Part shown: positions 1 through 7,131 of the stretch, piece after piece
Numbering within the stretch: position 1 is the stretch's first letter
Layout of the letters: every line of letters begins with the position of its first letter
From: Actinoallomurus sp.
GTDB taxonomy: Bacteria > Actinomycetota > Actinomycetes > Streptosporangiales > Streptosporangiaceae
Length of the DNA: 39,219 bases
Assembly: GCA_025964625.1 (NCBI GenBank)
Contig: JAOPYL010000055.1
Span: 1 to 39,219 of the forward strand
Direction: 5' to 3'
Notes under the pieces: generated by a model
The model's input: the letters and a program-made list of their open reading frames with translations, nothing else
Database searches by the model: none
Told to the model about the DNA's origin: nothing
Made by a program: the position numbers and the translations under genes

Positions 1-426
1 TCGTACATCACGAACGTCCTCGTCCAGACCGGCGCGTCCCAGGTGGACATCGTGAACCACTCGATGGGCGGGCTGGTCAGCGACTGGTACATCAAGGAGC
101 TGGGCGGCCAGCCGTACGTCCGGCACCTCGCGTCGCTCGCCGGTGCGAACCACGGCACGACCTCCGCGTCCGCCTGTACCGTCTATCCCTCCTGCGTCGA
201 GATGCTCCCCGGCTCGGCGTTCATCCAGACCGTGACCTCCGGCGACGAGACTCCCGGTGCAACCAGGTACGCGACCTGGTACTCGCCCTGCGACGGCGTG
301 ATCACCCCCTACACGAGCACCGAGCTGAACGGCGCCACCAACAACTACGTGGCGTGCGAGACCCATCTGGGGTACCTGACCGACACGGCCATCCTGACCC
401 AGGTCCGTACCTTCCTCGGAACCTGA
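1..426 (+). CDS. Secreted triacylglycerol lipase / alpha-beta hydrolase, 3' part
   Basis: The reading frame is open from base 1, so the gene starts outside the window and only the last 141 residues are seen. The nucleophile elbow reads VNHSMGG, with the serine in the usual H-S-M-G-G setting but Asn where the first Gly of GxSxG normally lies. An SPCDGVI segment supplies the probable catalytic Asp and an ETHLGYL segment the His near the C-terminus, the usual order for class II lipases (EstA/LipA-like, DUF676-like). Cys pairs (ACTVYPSC, SPCD, VACE) fit a disulfide-bonded secreted enzyme. It converges on the P450 gene across a strong terminator hairpin. The family is known to hydrolyse acylglycerols or esters outside the cell; the exact substrate cannot be read here. 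Confidence 0.85.
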   Translation, partial: SYITNVLVQTGASQVDIVNHSMGGLVSDWYIKELGGQPYVRHLASLAGANHGTTSASACTVYPSCVEMLPGSAFIQTVTSGDETPGATRYATWYSPCDGVITPYTSTELNGATNNYVACETHLGYLTDTAILTQVRTFLGT

Positions 427-433
427 CGCTCAG

Positions 434-464
434 CGCCGGTTCCCGGCACGGCCGGGAACCGGCG
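434..464. terminator. Bidirectional terminator between lipase and P450
   Basis: A perfect 13-bp stem (434-446 pairs with 452-464) with a 5-base loop lies 8 bases past the lipase stop, between two convergent genes. It has no long T run, which is common for actinomycete terminators. It can serve both strands. Confidence 0.75.
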
Positions 465-509
465 TTCAAAGAGATCCGGGACGGGCGTCCTCGGCACGTG
501 CGGACATTC

Positions 510-1718
510 TCAGCTCGGGCTGAAGGTCACAGGCAGGTGCTTCAGGCCCCGCAGCCCGCCGGCCTGCCACTGAAGGTCTTCGGGAGGCACCGCGAGCGCG
601 AGTCCGGGCAGCCGGCGGAGCACGGCGGTCATGGCGATCTGGCCCTCCAGCCGGGCCAGCGGGGCGCCGAGGCAGTAGTGCAGGCCGTGCCCGAACGCTA
701 GGTGCGGGTTGTCGGCCCGCGTCACATCGAGCCGGTCCGGATCGTTGAACCGGTCCGGGTCGCGGTTGGCCACGGCGGTACCGACCAGGACGGTGGAGCC
801 GCGCGGGATCCGGACCCCGCCGATCTCGATGTCCTCGGTCGGGAACCGGGTCATCCCCGGGTTGATGGGTCCGTCATAGCGGAGGAACTCCTCGATGGCG
901 CAGGGCATCAGGTGTTCGTTGCCGCGTAGCACGGCCAGCTGTCCGGGATTGGCGAGCAGGGCGGCGAGACCGTTGCCGATCAGGTTCACCGTCGTGACGT
1001 AACCGGCGACCAGCAACAGCGAGGCCATGGCGACGAGCTCCTCCTCGTCCAGTCGCCGGTGCTCGTCCCGGGCCACGATGAGCGCGCTCAGCAGGTCGTC
1101 GTCCGGCCGCACGCGTTTGGCGGCGAGCAGCCGCTCGAGGTAGGCGCGCATCTCGCGCCATGCCTCGTCGAGCACAGCCCAGTCCGGCCGTCCGGCGCGC
1201 TGGTCCAGCATGGCGTTGGTCCACTCCTGGAAACCGTCGCGGTCGTCGGCGGGTACGCCGAGCAGCTCGCTGATCACGGTGACCGGCAGCGGTAGCGCGA
1301 AGTCGTCGATGACGTCCGCGTCGCCGAGCGGCGTGACGGCGTCGAGGAGCTGGTCGGTGATCTTCTGAATGCGCTCACCCAACTCGGCGATCCGGCGCGC
1401 GGTGAAGGCCTTGGAGACCAGGCGGCGCAGCCGGGTGTGGTCCGGCGGGTCGGCCTGGAGCATGCTGCGCGGGAACGGCTCGGCGGCCGGCGGGTGCTCG
1501 AGCAGTCGCGGGTCGGACCCCTGGTGGACGTCGCTGCTCATACGCGGGTCGGACATGGCGGCGCGCGTGTCTTCGTACCGGGTCACCAGCCATGCCTCCA
1601 GGCCGTTGCCCAGGACGACCCGGCGGACCGGATCCTGCTCCCGCAGCGCGTTCAAGAAGGGGTACGGATCGGCTGCGAAGGCCGGGTCGTCGTACGGCAA
1701 TACGGTCGGTTCGCTCAT
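510..1718 (-). CDS. Cytochrome P450 (CYP105/107-like bacterial class)
   Basis: 402 residues, the usual length for soluble actinomycete P450s that oxidise small molecules with a ferredoxin partner. Motifs: I-helix AGYVTT at about 238-243, ExxR in EEFLRY (E277, R280), and heme loop FGHGLHYCLGAP with Cys349 as thiolate ligand. The start at 1718 is preferred over the ATG two codons upstream, because a GGGGG stretch then lies about six bases ahead. The I-helix acid that usually precedes the conserved Thr (as in AGxET/DT) is Val here. There is no ferredoxin or biosynthetic gene next to it, so the substrate is open. It faces the ArsR gene tail-to-head on the same strand, with a gap of 137 bases. Confidence 0.93.
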   Translation of the reverse strand: MSEPTVLPYDDPAFAADPYPFLNALREQDPVRRVVLGNGLEAWLVTRYEDTRAAMSDPRMSSDVHQGSDPRLLEHPPAAEPFPRSMLQADPPDHTRLRRLVSKAFTARRIAELGERIQKITDQLLDAVTPLGDADVIDDFALPLPVTVISELLGVPADDRDGFQEWTNAMLDQRAGRPDWAVLDEAWREMRAYLERLLAAKRVRPDDDLLSALIVARDEHRRLDEEELVAMASLLLVAGYVTTVNLIGNGLAALLANPGQLAVLRGNEHLMPCAIEEFLRYDGPINPGMTRFPTEDIEIGGVRIPRGSTVLVGTAVANRDPDRFNDPDRLDVTRADNPHLAFGHGLHYCLGAPLARLEGQIAMTAVLRRLPGLALAVPPEDLQWQAGGLRGLKHLPVTFSPS

Positions 1719-1855
1719 CGGCATCCCCCGTTCGCCTCACGGTGCGCGCACGCACCTACGGCACCAAATGACACTTCGGGATATTCCCGGCATAGCTGCC
1801 GTCCAAGCGCCGCCCCGGCCCGCTGACCTGGACGAAGTCTTCGGCACGCACAAGT

Positions 1856-2203
1856 TCAGCGGAGGCGCTGCCGCTGAGACGCGTCGGCGTTGAGCACGGT
1901 GGCGAGCAGCCCGGGGAACTGCGCTTCGAGGTCTCGGCGGCGCAACGCGTTCAACTTGGCCGTGCCCCGATAGACCTGGCTGATCACACCCGCCTCGCGC
2001 AGCACCCGGAAGTGGTGGGTGGTCGTCGACTTGCTGACCGCCAGGTCGATGGCCGAGCACGCCGCCTCCTCGCCTTCACCCATCCCGGCGAGGAAGCGCA
2101 CCACCTGAAGACGCATCGGATCGGACAGTGCGTGCAGCACGGCCTCCAGCCGGATCTCCGTACGCGCGGGGTGATCCAGAGCCCTGGGGGATGCGGTCGG
2201 CAC
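1856..2203 (-). CDS. ArsR-family winged-helix regulator
   Basis: 115 residues from a GTG start that has GGAAGGG ahead of it; a TTG five codons upstream would place the start on top of that site. The protein has the ArsR/SmtB layout: ALSDPMRLQVVRFL as the first helices, then a helix-turn-helix around 49-75 containing SKSTTTHHFRVLREAGVI, then a wing with YRGTAKLN. There is a single Cys and no clear metal-site motif, so this looks like the redox- or ligand-sensing type rather than a metal sensor. It is divergent from the flavin oxidoreductase with 131 bases between starts, which strongly suggests that it controls that gene and itself. That link is inference. Confidence 0.88.
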   Translation of the reverse strand: MPTASPRALDHPARTEIRLEAVLHALSDPMRLQVVRFLAGMGEGEEAACSAIDLAVSKSTTTHHFRVLREAGVISQVYRGTAKLNALRRRDLEAQFPGLLATVLNADASQRQRLR

Positions 2204-2246
2204 AGTGGTCCCTTCCAAGCAGGTCCCGCGATTGTACGACCGTCGT

Positions 2247-2287
2247 CGTAGTTTGACATGCCACGTACTACGGCGACTATCGTACTA
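2247..2287 (+). promoter_or_regulatory. Promoter and probable ArsR operator ahead of the flavin oxidoreductase
   Basis: TTGACA at 2253-2258 is a consensus -35 element, with ACTATC or TATCGT 17-19 bases further on as a possible -10. The -35 lies in the loop of an inverted repeat, CGTAGT (2247-2252) with ACTACG (2268-2273). The heptamer CGTACTA also occurs twice, at 2264-2270 and 2281-2287. A regulator bound here would block the polymerase. Binding by the neighbouring ArsR protein is inferred from position. Confidence 0.5.
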
Positions 2288-2334
2288 GTGCGTTGACCTG
2301 TGCGTGAGTACCTGCCAGACGAAGGAGTTCGGCT

Positions 2335-3435
2335 GTGAGTGCGTTGTTCGAGCCCTTGACACTGAGGAACCTGACCTTTCCCAACCGAGTCTGGATGGCT
2401 CCGATGTGTCAGTACTCCGCTGCGGACGAGGGGCCGGACGTGGGGGCCCCGACGGACTGGCATTTCGCGCACCAGGCCGCCCGAGCCGCCGGCGGCGCAG
2501 GCCTGATCATCACCGAGTCCACCGCGGTGAATCCCGAGGGCCGGATCAGCCCGGCGGACCTCGGCCTCTGGAACGACCGCCAGCAGCAGGCGTTCACCCG
2601 CATCACCAGTTTCCTGCGCGAGCAGGGCACCGTGCCCGGCATCCAGCTGGGCCACGCCGGGCGCAAGGCTTCCACCGAACGCACATGGCGCGGGGGCGGC
2701 GTCATCCGCCCCGACGAGCCGTACGGCTGGCAGACGCTCGCCCCGAGTCCGCTTGCGTTCGCCGACGGTGGCCCGACCCCCACCGAGCTGAGCCAGGACC
2801 AGATCCGGCGAATCGTTGAGGACTTCGGCGCCTCGGCCCGGCGGGCCCTGGCCGCCGGCTTCCAGGTGGTCGAGGTCCACGGGGCGCACGGCTACCTCAT
2901 CAACCAGTTCCTGTCGCCGTACACCAACCGCCGCACCGACGAGTACGGCGGTTCGTTCGGGAACCGCGTCCGGTTCGCGCTGGAGGTCGTCGACACCGTA
3001 CGGGCGGTCTGGCCCGACGACCTGCCGGTGTTCTTCCGCGTCTCCGCCACCGACTGGCTCACCGAGAACCCGGAGGACGACCGCGAGGGCTGGACCGCGG
3101 AGGACACCGTACGGCTCGCCAAGGAACTGCTGGCCCACGGCATCGACCTCCTCGACACCTCGACCGGCGGCAACGCGCCCAAGGCCCGCATCACCACCGG
3201 CCCCGGCTACCAGGTGCCGTTCGCGGCCCGTGTCAAGGCCGAGACGGACCTGCCCGTCGCCGCGGTCGGAGAGATCACCGAGCCCCGGCAGGCGGAGGAG
3301 ATCGTCGCGTCCGGGAAGGCCGACGCGGTCCTGCTCGCCCGTGAGCTGCTGCGCGACCCGTACTGGCCCAACCGCGCCGCGCGCGAGCTCGGGTCCGCAC
3401 CCAGCTGGCCCCAGCAGTACCACCGCGCCGTCTGA
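2335..3435 (+). CDS. NADH:flavin oxidoreductase, old yellow enzyme family (YqjM-like)
   Basis: 366 residues, GTG start with GAAGGAG about nine bases ahead. The N-terminus has the MAPMCQYSA motif of the YqjM/thermophilic-like OYE class, with Cys25 at the flavin-tuning position. HGAHGYLINQF gives the substrate-binding pair His182/His185 and Tyr187. The following TNRRTDEYGGS and the C-terminal GEI...AVLLAREL segments are typical of the FMN barrel. Family knowledge: NAD(P)H-dependent reduction of activated C=C bonds, nitro compounds or nitrate esters in the cytoplasm. The divergent ArsR regulator suggests induction by an electrophile, as for other OYE genes. The large open frames antisense to it are GC-bias shadows. 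Confidence 0.95.
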   Translation: MSALFEPLTLRNLTFPNRVWMAPMCQYSAADEGPDVGAPTDWHFAHQAARAAGGAGLIITESTAVNPEGRISPADLGLWNDRQQQAFTRITSFLREQGTVPGIQLGHAGRKASTERTWRGGGVIRPDEPYGWQTLAPSPLAFADGGPTPTELSQDQIRRIVEDFGASARRALAAGFQVVEVHGAHGYLINQFLSPYTNRRTDEYGGSFGNRVRFALEVVDTVRAVWPDDLPVFFRVSATDWLTENPEDDREGWTAEDTVRLAKELLAHGIDLLDTSTGGNAPKARITTGPGYQVPFAARVKAETDLPVAAVGEITEPRQAEEIVASGKADAVLLARELLRDPYWPNRAARELGSAPSWPQQYHRAV

Positions 3436-3582
3436 TCTGCGACGTCCGGGAGGCGCCGCGGCCTGGCAACTCCGGTCTCCTGATGACCGGCCGGTATTCG
3501 CGGATGTGGCCGCCTGCCGCGCGCCGCCCCGGGCGAGCGTGTCAGCCGGCGTGGTGACGATGGTGTTGCCAGTGGCGGGGAT

Positions 3583-4079
3583 TCAGTCGAGATGCTCGAG
3601 CTTCGGCCACAGCACCGGCCAGGGGCCCGCTGCCCACGGCAGACCCACACCGGCTTTCCCTGCTCCTGGTTGTCGAGACCGACGCCGTTGTCGATGCGGC
3701 CTGCGGCGTTCACGTCGGTCCAGAAACGGCGCAGGTATGCCGCGCCCTCGGTGCCCTCCGGTCCGACGTAGATCGTGGGACCGCCGGTGTCCGCGGGCCG
3801 TCCGAAGTACCAGAACCCGTTGTGGCCGCTGGGTCGCGCGTGCGTACCCAGCGGACCACCAGCCACACGAGCGCGGTGGAGACGAACACGTCGAGCGTCG
3901 CCGTGTAGAGGGCGTGACCGATGGCGACCACGGTGGTAGCCGTGCCGGGCGCTGACGGCCAGCAGTACGACGCCCAGCGCGGTGGCCATCACCAGCACCG
4001 GCCTCCAGGCGATCGCGGGCGCCGCGGGGCGTAACGTCACCTCGGCGGGGCTGGGCGCCGCTGATGAGCGGGCGGGCAT
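3583..4079 (-). pseudogene. Decayed GT39/ArnT-like membrane glycosyltransferase
   Basis: Pieces of one family lie in order but in three frames. The N-terminal piece, with ALGVVLLAVSARHGYHR, runs from 4079 in one frame. HALYTATLDVFVSTALVWL and VVRWVRTRDP follow in a second frame (about 3930-3840). The piece containing FWYFGRPADTGG and RIDNGVGLDNQEQGKPVWVC returns to the first frame (about 3810-3640). WPVLWPKLEHLD closes the gene in the third frame at 3583. Intact family members have about 500 residues and many membrane segments. Only about 165 residues remain, so most of the catalytic and membrane core, including the DDE-like first loop, is gone. It is certainly non-functional unless this is a sequencing artefact. 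Confidence 0.75.
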
Positions 4080-4337
4080 GCGTGCACCTTATGCCGCCGG
4101 TGTGTGATTCGTCACGATCGCGCTTTGACCCAGACGCCGTTATGCGATCTGTTCCGATGCCACCCATGGCCGTCCGGCCCGCCCGGCATCTCGATGGCCG
4201 TTGCCTTCAGGGGATGGTTTTGCTCTTCATGGTGTTTTGTTGCCGTCCTCATGGGCAGGGCCGGACGTGTCCGTATCTCGAGTGTTCGGCGATAGGGCCG
4301 TACGCCTGACCATCAACGATCGAGAAGAAGTGGACTC

Positions 4338-4745
4338 ATGGGAGACAAGAGCGACAAGCATGGGCCGCGGCTCGACGACGAGATGCGGCATGAGACCGAG
4401 GGGCTCGTACGCGGCGGCGGTCCCACCCACGCCGAGGAGTGGAAGGAGACCGAGCCCGTTCAGACCGACGCCGGCAGAGATCCCACCTCCGTCCGTAACG
4501 CCCGGTCCGAGGGCACCCCGCCGGGTATGACTCCGCGCGATGTCGAGAACCGCAGCGCCCTCGCCCAGGTGCTGGCCGGTGCCCGATTCCCCGCGACGCC
4601 GGAGGTGCTCGCGGAGCACGCCGCCGGGCAGGGCGCGCCGGACGCGGTGGTCACGGCGCTGCGGGAGCTGCCGGAGCGGACCTACGCCAATGTTGCCGAC
4701 GTGAGCGACGCTCTCGGCTATGGGCACGAGACCAGGCGTTTCTGA
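4338..4745 (+). CDS. DUF2795 domain protein
   Basis: 135 residues. The first 75 are charged, Gly/Pro-rich and probably disordered (MGDKSDKHGPRLDDEMRHE). The last 60 contain the DUF2795 fold: LAQVLAGARFPATPEVLAEH, then LRELPERTYANVADVSDALG. Such proteins are common and short in actinobacteria and have no established function. The ribosome site is weak (GAGAAG about ten bases ahead of the ATG). It lies 76 bases ahead of the GNAT-AAA gene on the same strand and could share its transcript. No membrane segment or signal is visible. Confidence 0.8.
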   Translation: MGDKSDKHGPRLDDEMRHETEGLVRGGGPTHAEEWKETEPVQTDAGRDPTSVRNARSEGTPPGMTPRDVENRSALAQVLAGARFPATPEVLAEHAAGQGAPDAVVTALRELPERTYANVADVSDALGYGHETRRF

Positions 4746-4821
4746 ATCGGCGCGATCGCACCGCGCGAGGCCGAGGTATCGCTGACGTCGCCGCTGGTCC
4801 CGGCTGCGGATGAGGCCCTGA

Positions 4822-6096
4822 ATGCCAACTTGGTGGTTACGTGACTTTCATGACGACGACCTGGACCAGGCCATCCAGATCTGGGATCAGAGCCGCCAGG
4901 GAGAGGATTCGGTCTTCTCGGTCGCCGAGGTCATGGCCGCGGCCCGGGCGGGCCAGCCTGCCGTCGTGGCGGCCGTCGAAGACCAGCTCGTCGGTATGGC
5001 GGTGGCCCAGGCCGAAGGAGAGCGCGCGTGGGTGCTACTCGTCGCGCTGGCAGCGGGGTGGCACGGCCGTGGCATCGGCAGCTCCCTGCTGGCAGCGCTC
5101 GAAGGACGGCTGCGCTCATTGGGAGTCCGCCGTATCTGCACGGTCCTGCCGGAGGGCGCCACCGGTTCTGAGGCACTGAAGAACTCCGGCTACGAGTGCA
5201 GACGCGGCTTTACCTACTTCGAGAAGGTCGAACGTCTTGGGGCGACAGTCGCGAACCTTCTCGACCAGCTCGGCGGGGTGCTACTGCCACCAGGGCGATG
5301 GGAGGCCGTGGCCGGGATGCAACGCGAAAAGGAGGTCATCGAGCGGAGGATCCTCCTGCCGCTGACGCATCGGGAACTCGCCGACCGTTACGCGGTCCAG
5401 CCGCCGAAGGCCGTCATCCTGTTCGGGCCGCCCGGAACCGGAAAGACAAGCTTCGCCAAGGCGGTGGCTTCACGGCTGGCCTGGCCGTTCGTCGAGCTGT
5501 TCCCATCCCGCCTCGCGGCGTCCGCCTCCGGCGGCCTGGCCGCGTCCTTGCGGGAGGTCTTCGCCGACCTCGCCGAGCTGGACGACCTGGTGCTGTTCCT
5601 CGACGAGGTCGAGGAGATCGCGGGCGTGCGTTCCGGTGTCGCGCGGACCCCGGCGCACGGCGTGACGAACGAGCTCCTCAAGCTCATTCCGGCCTTCCGC
5701 GAGCACGACAACCGTCTGCTGGTATGCGCGACGAACTCGGTGCGCTCACTCGACTCGGCCTTCCTTCGCCCCGGCCGCTTCGACTACGTCATCCCGGTCG
5801 GGCCCCCAGACGCACCCGCGCGCCGAGCCATCTGGTCACGGTACGTCGGACCGGTTCAGGCGGAGGTGGACCTGGAGCGTCTCATACAGTCCAGCGAACT
5901 GTTCACCCCCGCGGACATCGAGTTCGCCGCCCGGAAGGGCGCGCACGCCGCCTTCGAACGCGCGGTTTTCCAGAACGACCGCCGGCCGCCGGTCACGGAC
6001 GACTACCTGGCGGCCATCAACGAGACGCGGCCGACCCTCACGCCGGACATGGTCCGCGATTTCGAGCAGGACATCGCTCTCTACAGCCGCCTCTGA
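4822..6096 (+). CDS. GNAT acetyltransferase - AAA+ ATPase fusion protein
   Basis: 424 residues in one open frame. Residues 1-135 form a GNAT-like domain, with the acetyl-CoA loop in AGWHGRGIGSSLLAALEG (about 78-95) and an ENSGY-type end (KNSGYECRRGFTYFEK). Residues 160-424 form a classic AAA module of the FtsH/Cdc48 type: Walker A GPPGTGKTS (202-210), Walker B LVLFLDEVEE (256-265), sensor-1 Asn305 in CATN, and FLRPGRFD with two arginines (316, 319) as the arginine-finger pair. The small helical domain has TPADIEFAARKGAH. No protease or second ATPase domain follows. The two functions on one chain suggest ATP-driven handling of a target that is also acetylated, or a GNAT fold used only for recognition. 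Both readings are inference. Confidence 0.9.
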   Translation: MPTWWLRDFHDDDLDQAIQIWDQSRQGEDSVFSVAEVMAAARAGQPAVVAAVEDQLVGMAVAQAEGERAWVLLVALAAGWHGRGIGSSLLAALEGRLRSLGVRRICTVLPEGATGSEALKNSGYECRRGFTYFEKVERLGATVANLLDQLGGVLLPPGRWEAVAGMQREKEVIERRILLPLTHRELADRYAVQPPKAVILFGPPGTGKTSFAKAVASRLAWPFVELFPSRLAASASGGLAASLREVFADLAELDDLVLFLDEVEEIAGVRSGVARTPAHGVTNELLKLIPAFREHDNRLLVCATNSVRSLDSAFLRPGRFDYVIPVGPPDAPARRAIWSRYVGPVQAEVDLERLIQSSELFTPADIEFAARKGAHAAFERAVFQNDRRPPVTDDYLAAINETRPTLTPDMVRDFEQDIALYSRL

Positions 6097-6207
6097 CACG
6101 CCGTCACGCTCTCCTGCCGGCCGAGCGGTACTGGGCCCGGCCCGGCGTCCGGATACGCGGTTCGACGTGTGAGGGCACCGTCAGTCCCGGTCGTGGAGGC
6201 CCGGCGA

Positions 6208-6564
6208 TCACCGCTGGTCCAACAGCGCGCCCAGCCGTTTCGGTGCGACCATCCGATAACTGTCCTCGACGAGCTCAGCCATTTCATCCCAGTCCTGGTC
6301 GACGTCCAGTCGCGCGCCCACCCATCCCTTGCCGCCTACGTACGCCGGGACGAAGAAGCGCTCGGGGTCTGATGTCACGAGGGCCTGTTGCACTCCCGGA
6401 CCGGCCTTGAACGTCATCGACCGCCCGTCCTCGCTGGTCATCACGAACAGCTTGCCGCGAATCCGGAAGGAGGGCGCCGTGTGGCCGCCGAACGGCTTCT
6501 CGACCGCCTCCGGCAGAGACAGACAGATGTCCCGCAGCCGCGTCGCCGCATCCTTGCCTCTCAC
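6208..6564 (-). CDS. MmcQ/YjbR-family protein (DUF419)
   Basis: 118 residues from a GTG at 6564 that has GGAAGGGG about nine bases upstream; the open frame extends 16 codons further without a better site. The body shows the CyaY-like YjbR fold: LSLPEAVEKPFGGHTAPSF, RGKLFVM, FKAGPG, then FVPAYVGGKGWVGARLD and a C-terminal helix with ELVEDSYRMVAPKR. Members are often called DNA-binding on structural grounds, but a cellular role is not established. It faces away from the decayed lyase gene. Confidence 0.85.
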   Translation of the reverse strand: MRGKDAATRLRDICLSLPEAVEKPFGGHTAPSFRIRGKLFVMTSEDGRSMTFKAGPGVQQALVTSDPERFFVPAYVGGKGWVGARLDVDQDWDEMAELVEDSYRMVAPKRLGALLDQR

Positions 6565-6649
6565 GTGCGCCCACCCCTTCCATCCCCGGCCCGCCGGGGG
6601 CCCGGCAGGCACGGAATCTCATTATGAGCATCAGACAGCGGGAGTCTGA

Positions 6650-7131
6650 TCTGTCGACGCGATCGGCGGCTCGGGGCCGGCGCTGGCGGAAACGGCCGCC
6701 GGACTGGAGAGTGCCACGCTCAACGCCGCATATCCTGGGACTGCGCGGCCGGCGTTCCGCAGCATCGATTTCGCTCTCGACGTCGGCGCCACCGACGAGG
6801 ACCTGGGTACGCCCGGTCCCGCCTGGCCGCGGTCTCGCGAGCCCACGGCACCGTCGTGCCGATCGACGTGGTGACCACCGACCTCGACGATGCGGCCCGT
6901 ACGGCCGCGGAGGCGGAGCGCGCAGGTTCGGCCTCCCGGAAAGGTCTGTCCGCGTCCCGCCAGATCGATTCGGTCAACCGGGCCTTCCCGTCCCTGGACA
7001 CCGAGCCGGCCCGGGCGTGGCGGGCGGTCAAGGCGGTCGACGGCGCTGCCGGCCGGATCGACGGCCAGATGATCGACGAACCACGGCTCGAGCCGGCCCG
7101 CCGGCTGCTCGGTCAGGAGGAGACCACATGA
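6650..7131 (+). pseudogene. Truncated, frameshifted HpcH/HpaI aldolase / CitE-like CoA-ester lyase
   Basis: Only the C-terminal half remains. After an in-frame stop at 6647-6649 the frame reads AIGGSGPALAETAAGLESA, then FRSIDFALDVGATDEDLG. A frame change near 6808 leads into ARSRLAAVSRAHG, PIDVVTTDLDD, then SRQIDSVNRAFPS and IDGQMIDEPRLEPARRLL. These match the order of the CitE/malyl-CoA lyase-type barrel. The usual acidic metal ligand segment and start are missing, and the normally conserved HPRQI is SASRQI. The stop overlaps the next start as ATGA, so the remnant still adjoins the CoA-transferase as in a former operon. Lyase and CoA-transferase presumably acted on the same acid; that is inference. 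Confidence 0.75.

Noticed and set aside
1984-3423. Long minus-strand frame (479 codons) opposite the flavin oxidoreductase
   Set aside because: It mirrors the plus-strand gene codon by codon, is rich in Arg/Gly/Val, and has no family motif; it is a GC-bias shadow.
5196-6410. 404-codon plus-strand frame inside the GNAT-AAA gene
   Set aside because: It is Arg/Pro/Gly-rich and out of frame with the clear AAA motifs; no ribosome site.
6624-7127. CoA-transferase starting at 6624 with a 168-residue lead
   Set aside because: The lead is in a different frame from the lyase remnant, is Arg/Pro-rich, and has no match; the protein starts at 7128.
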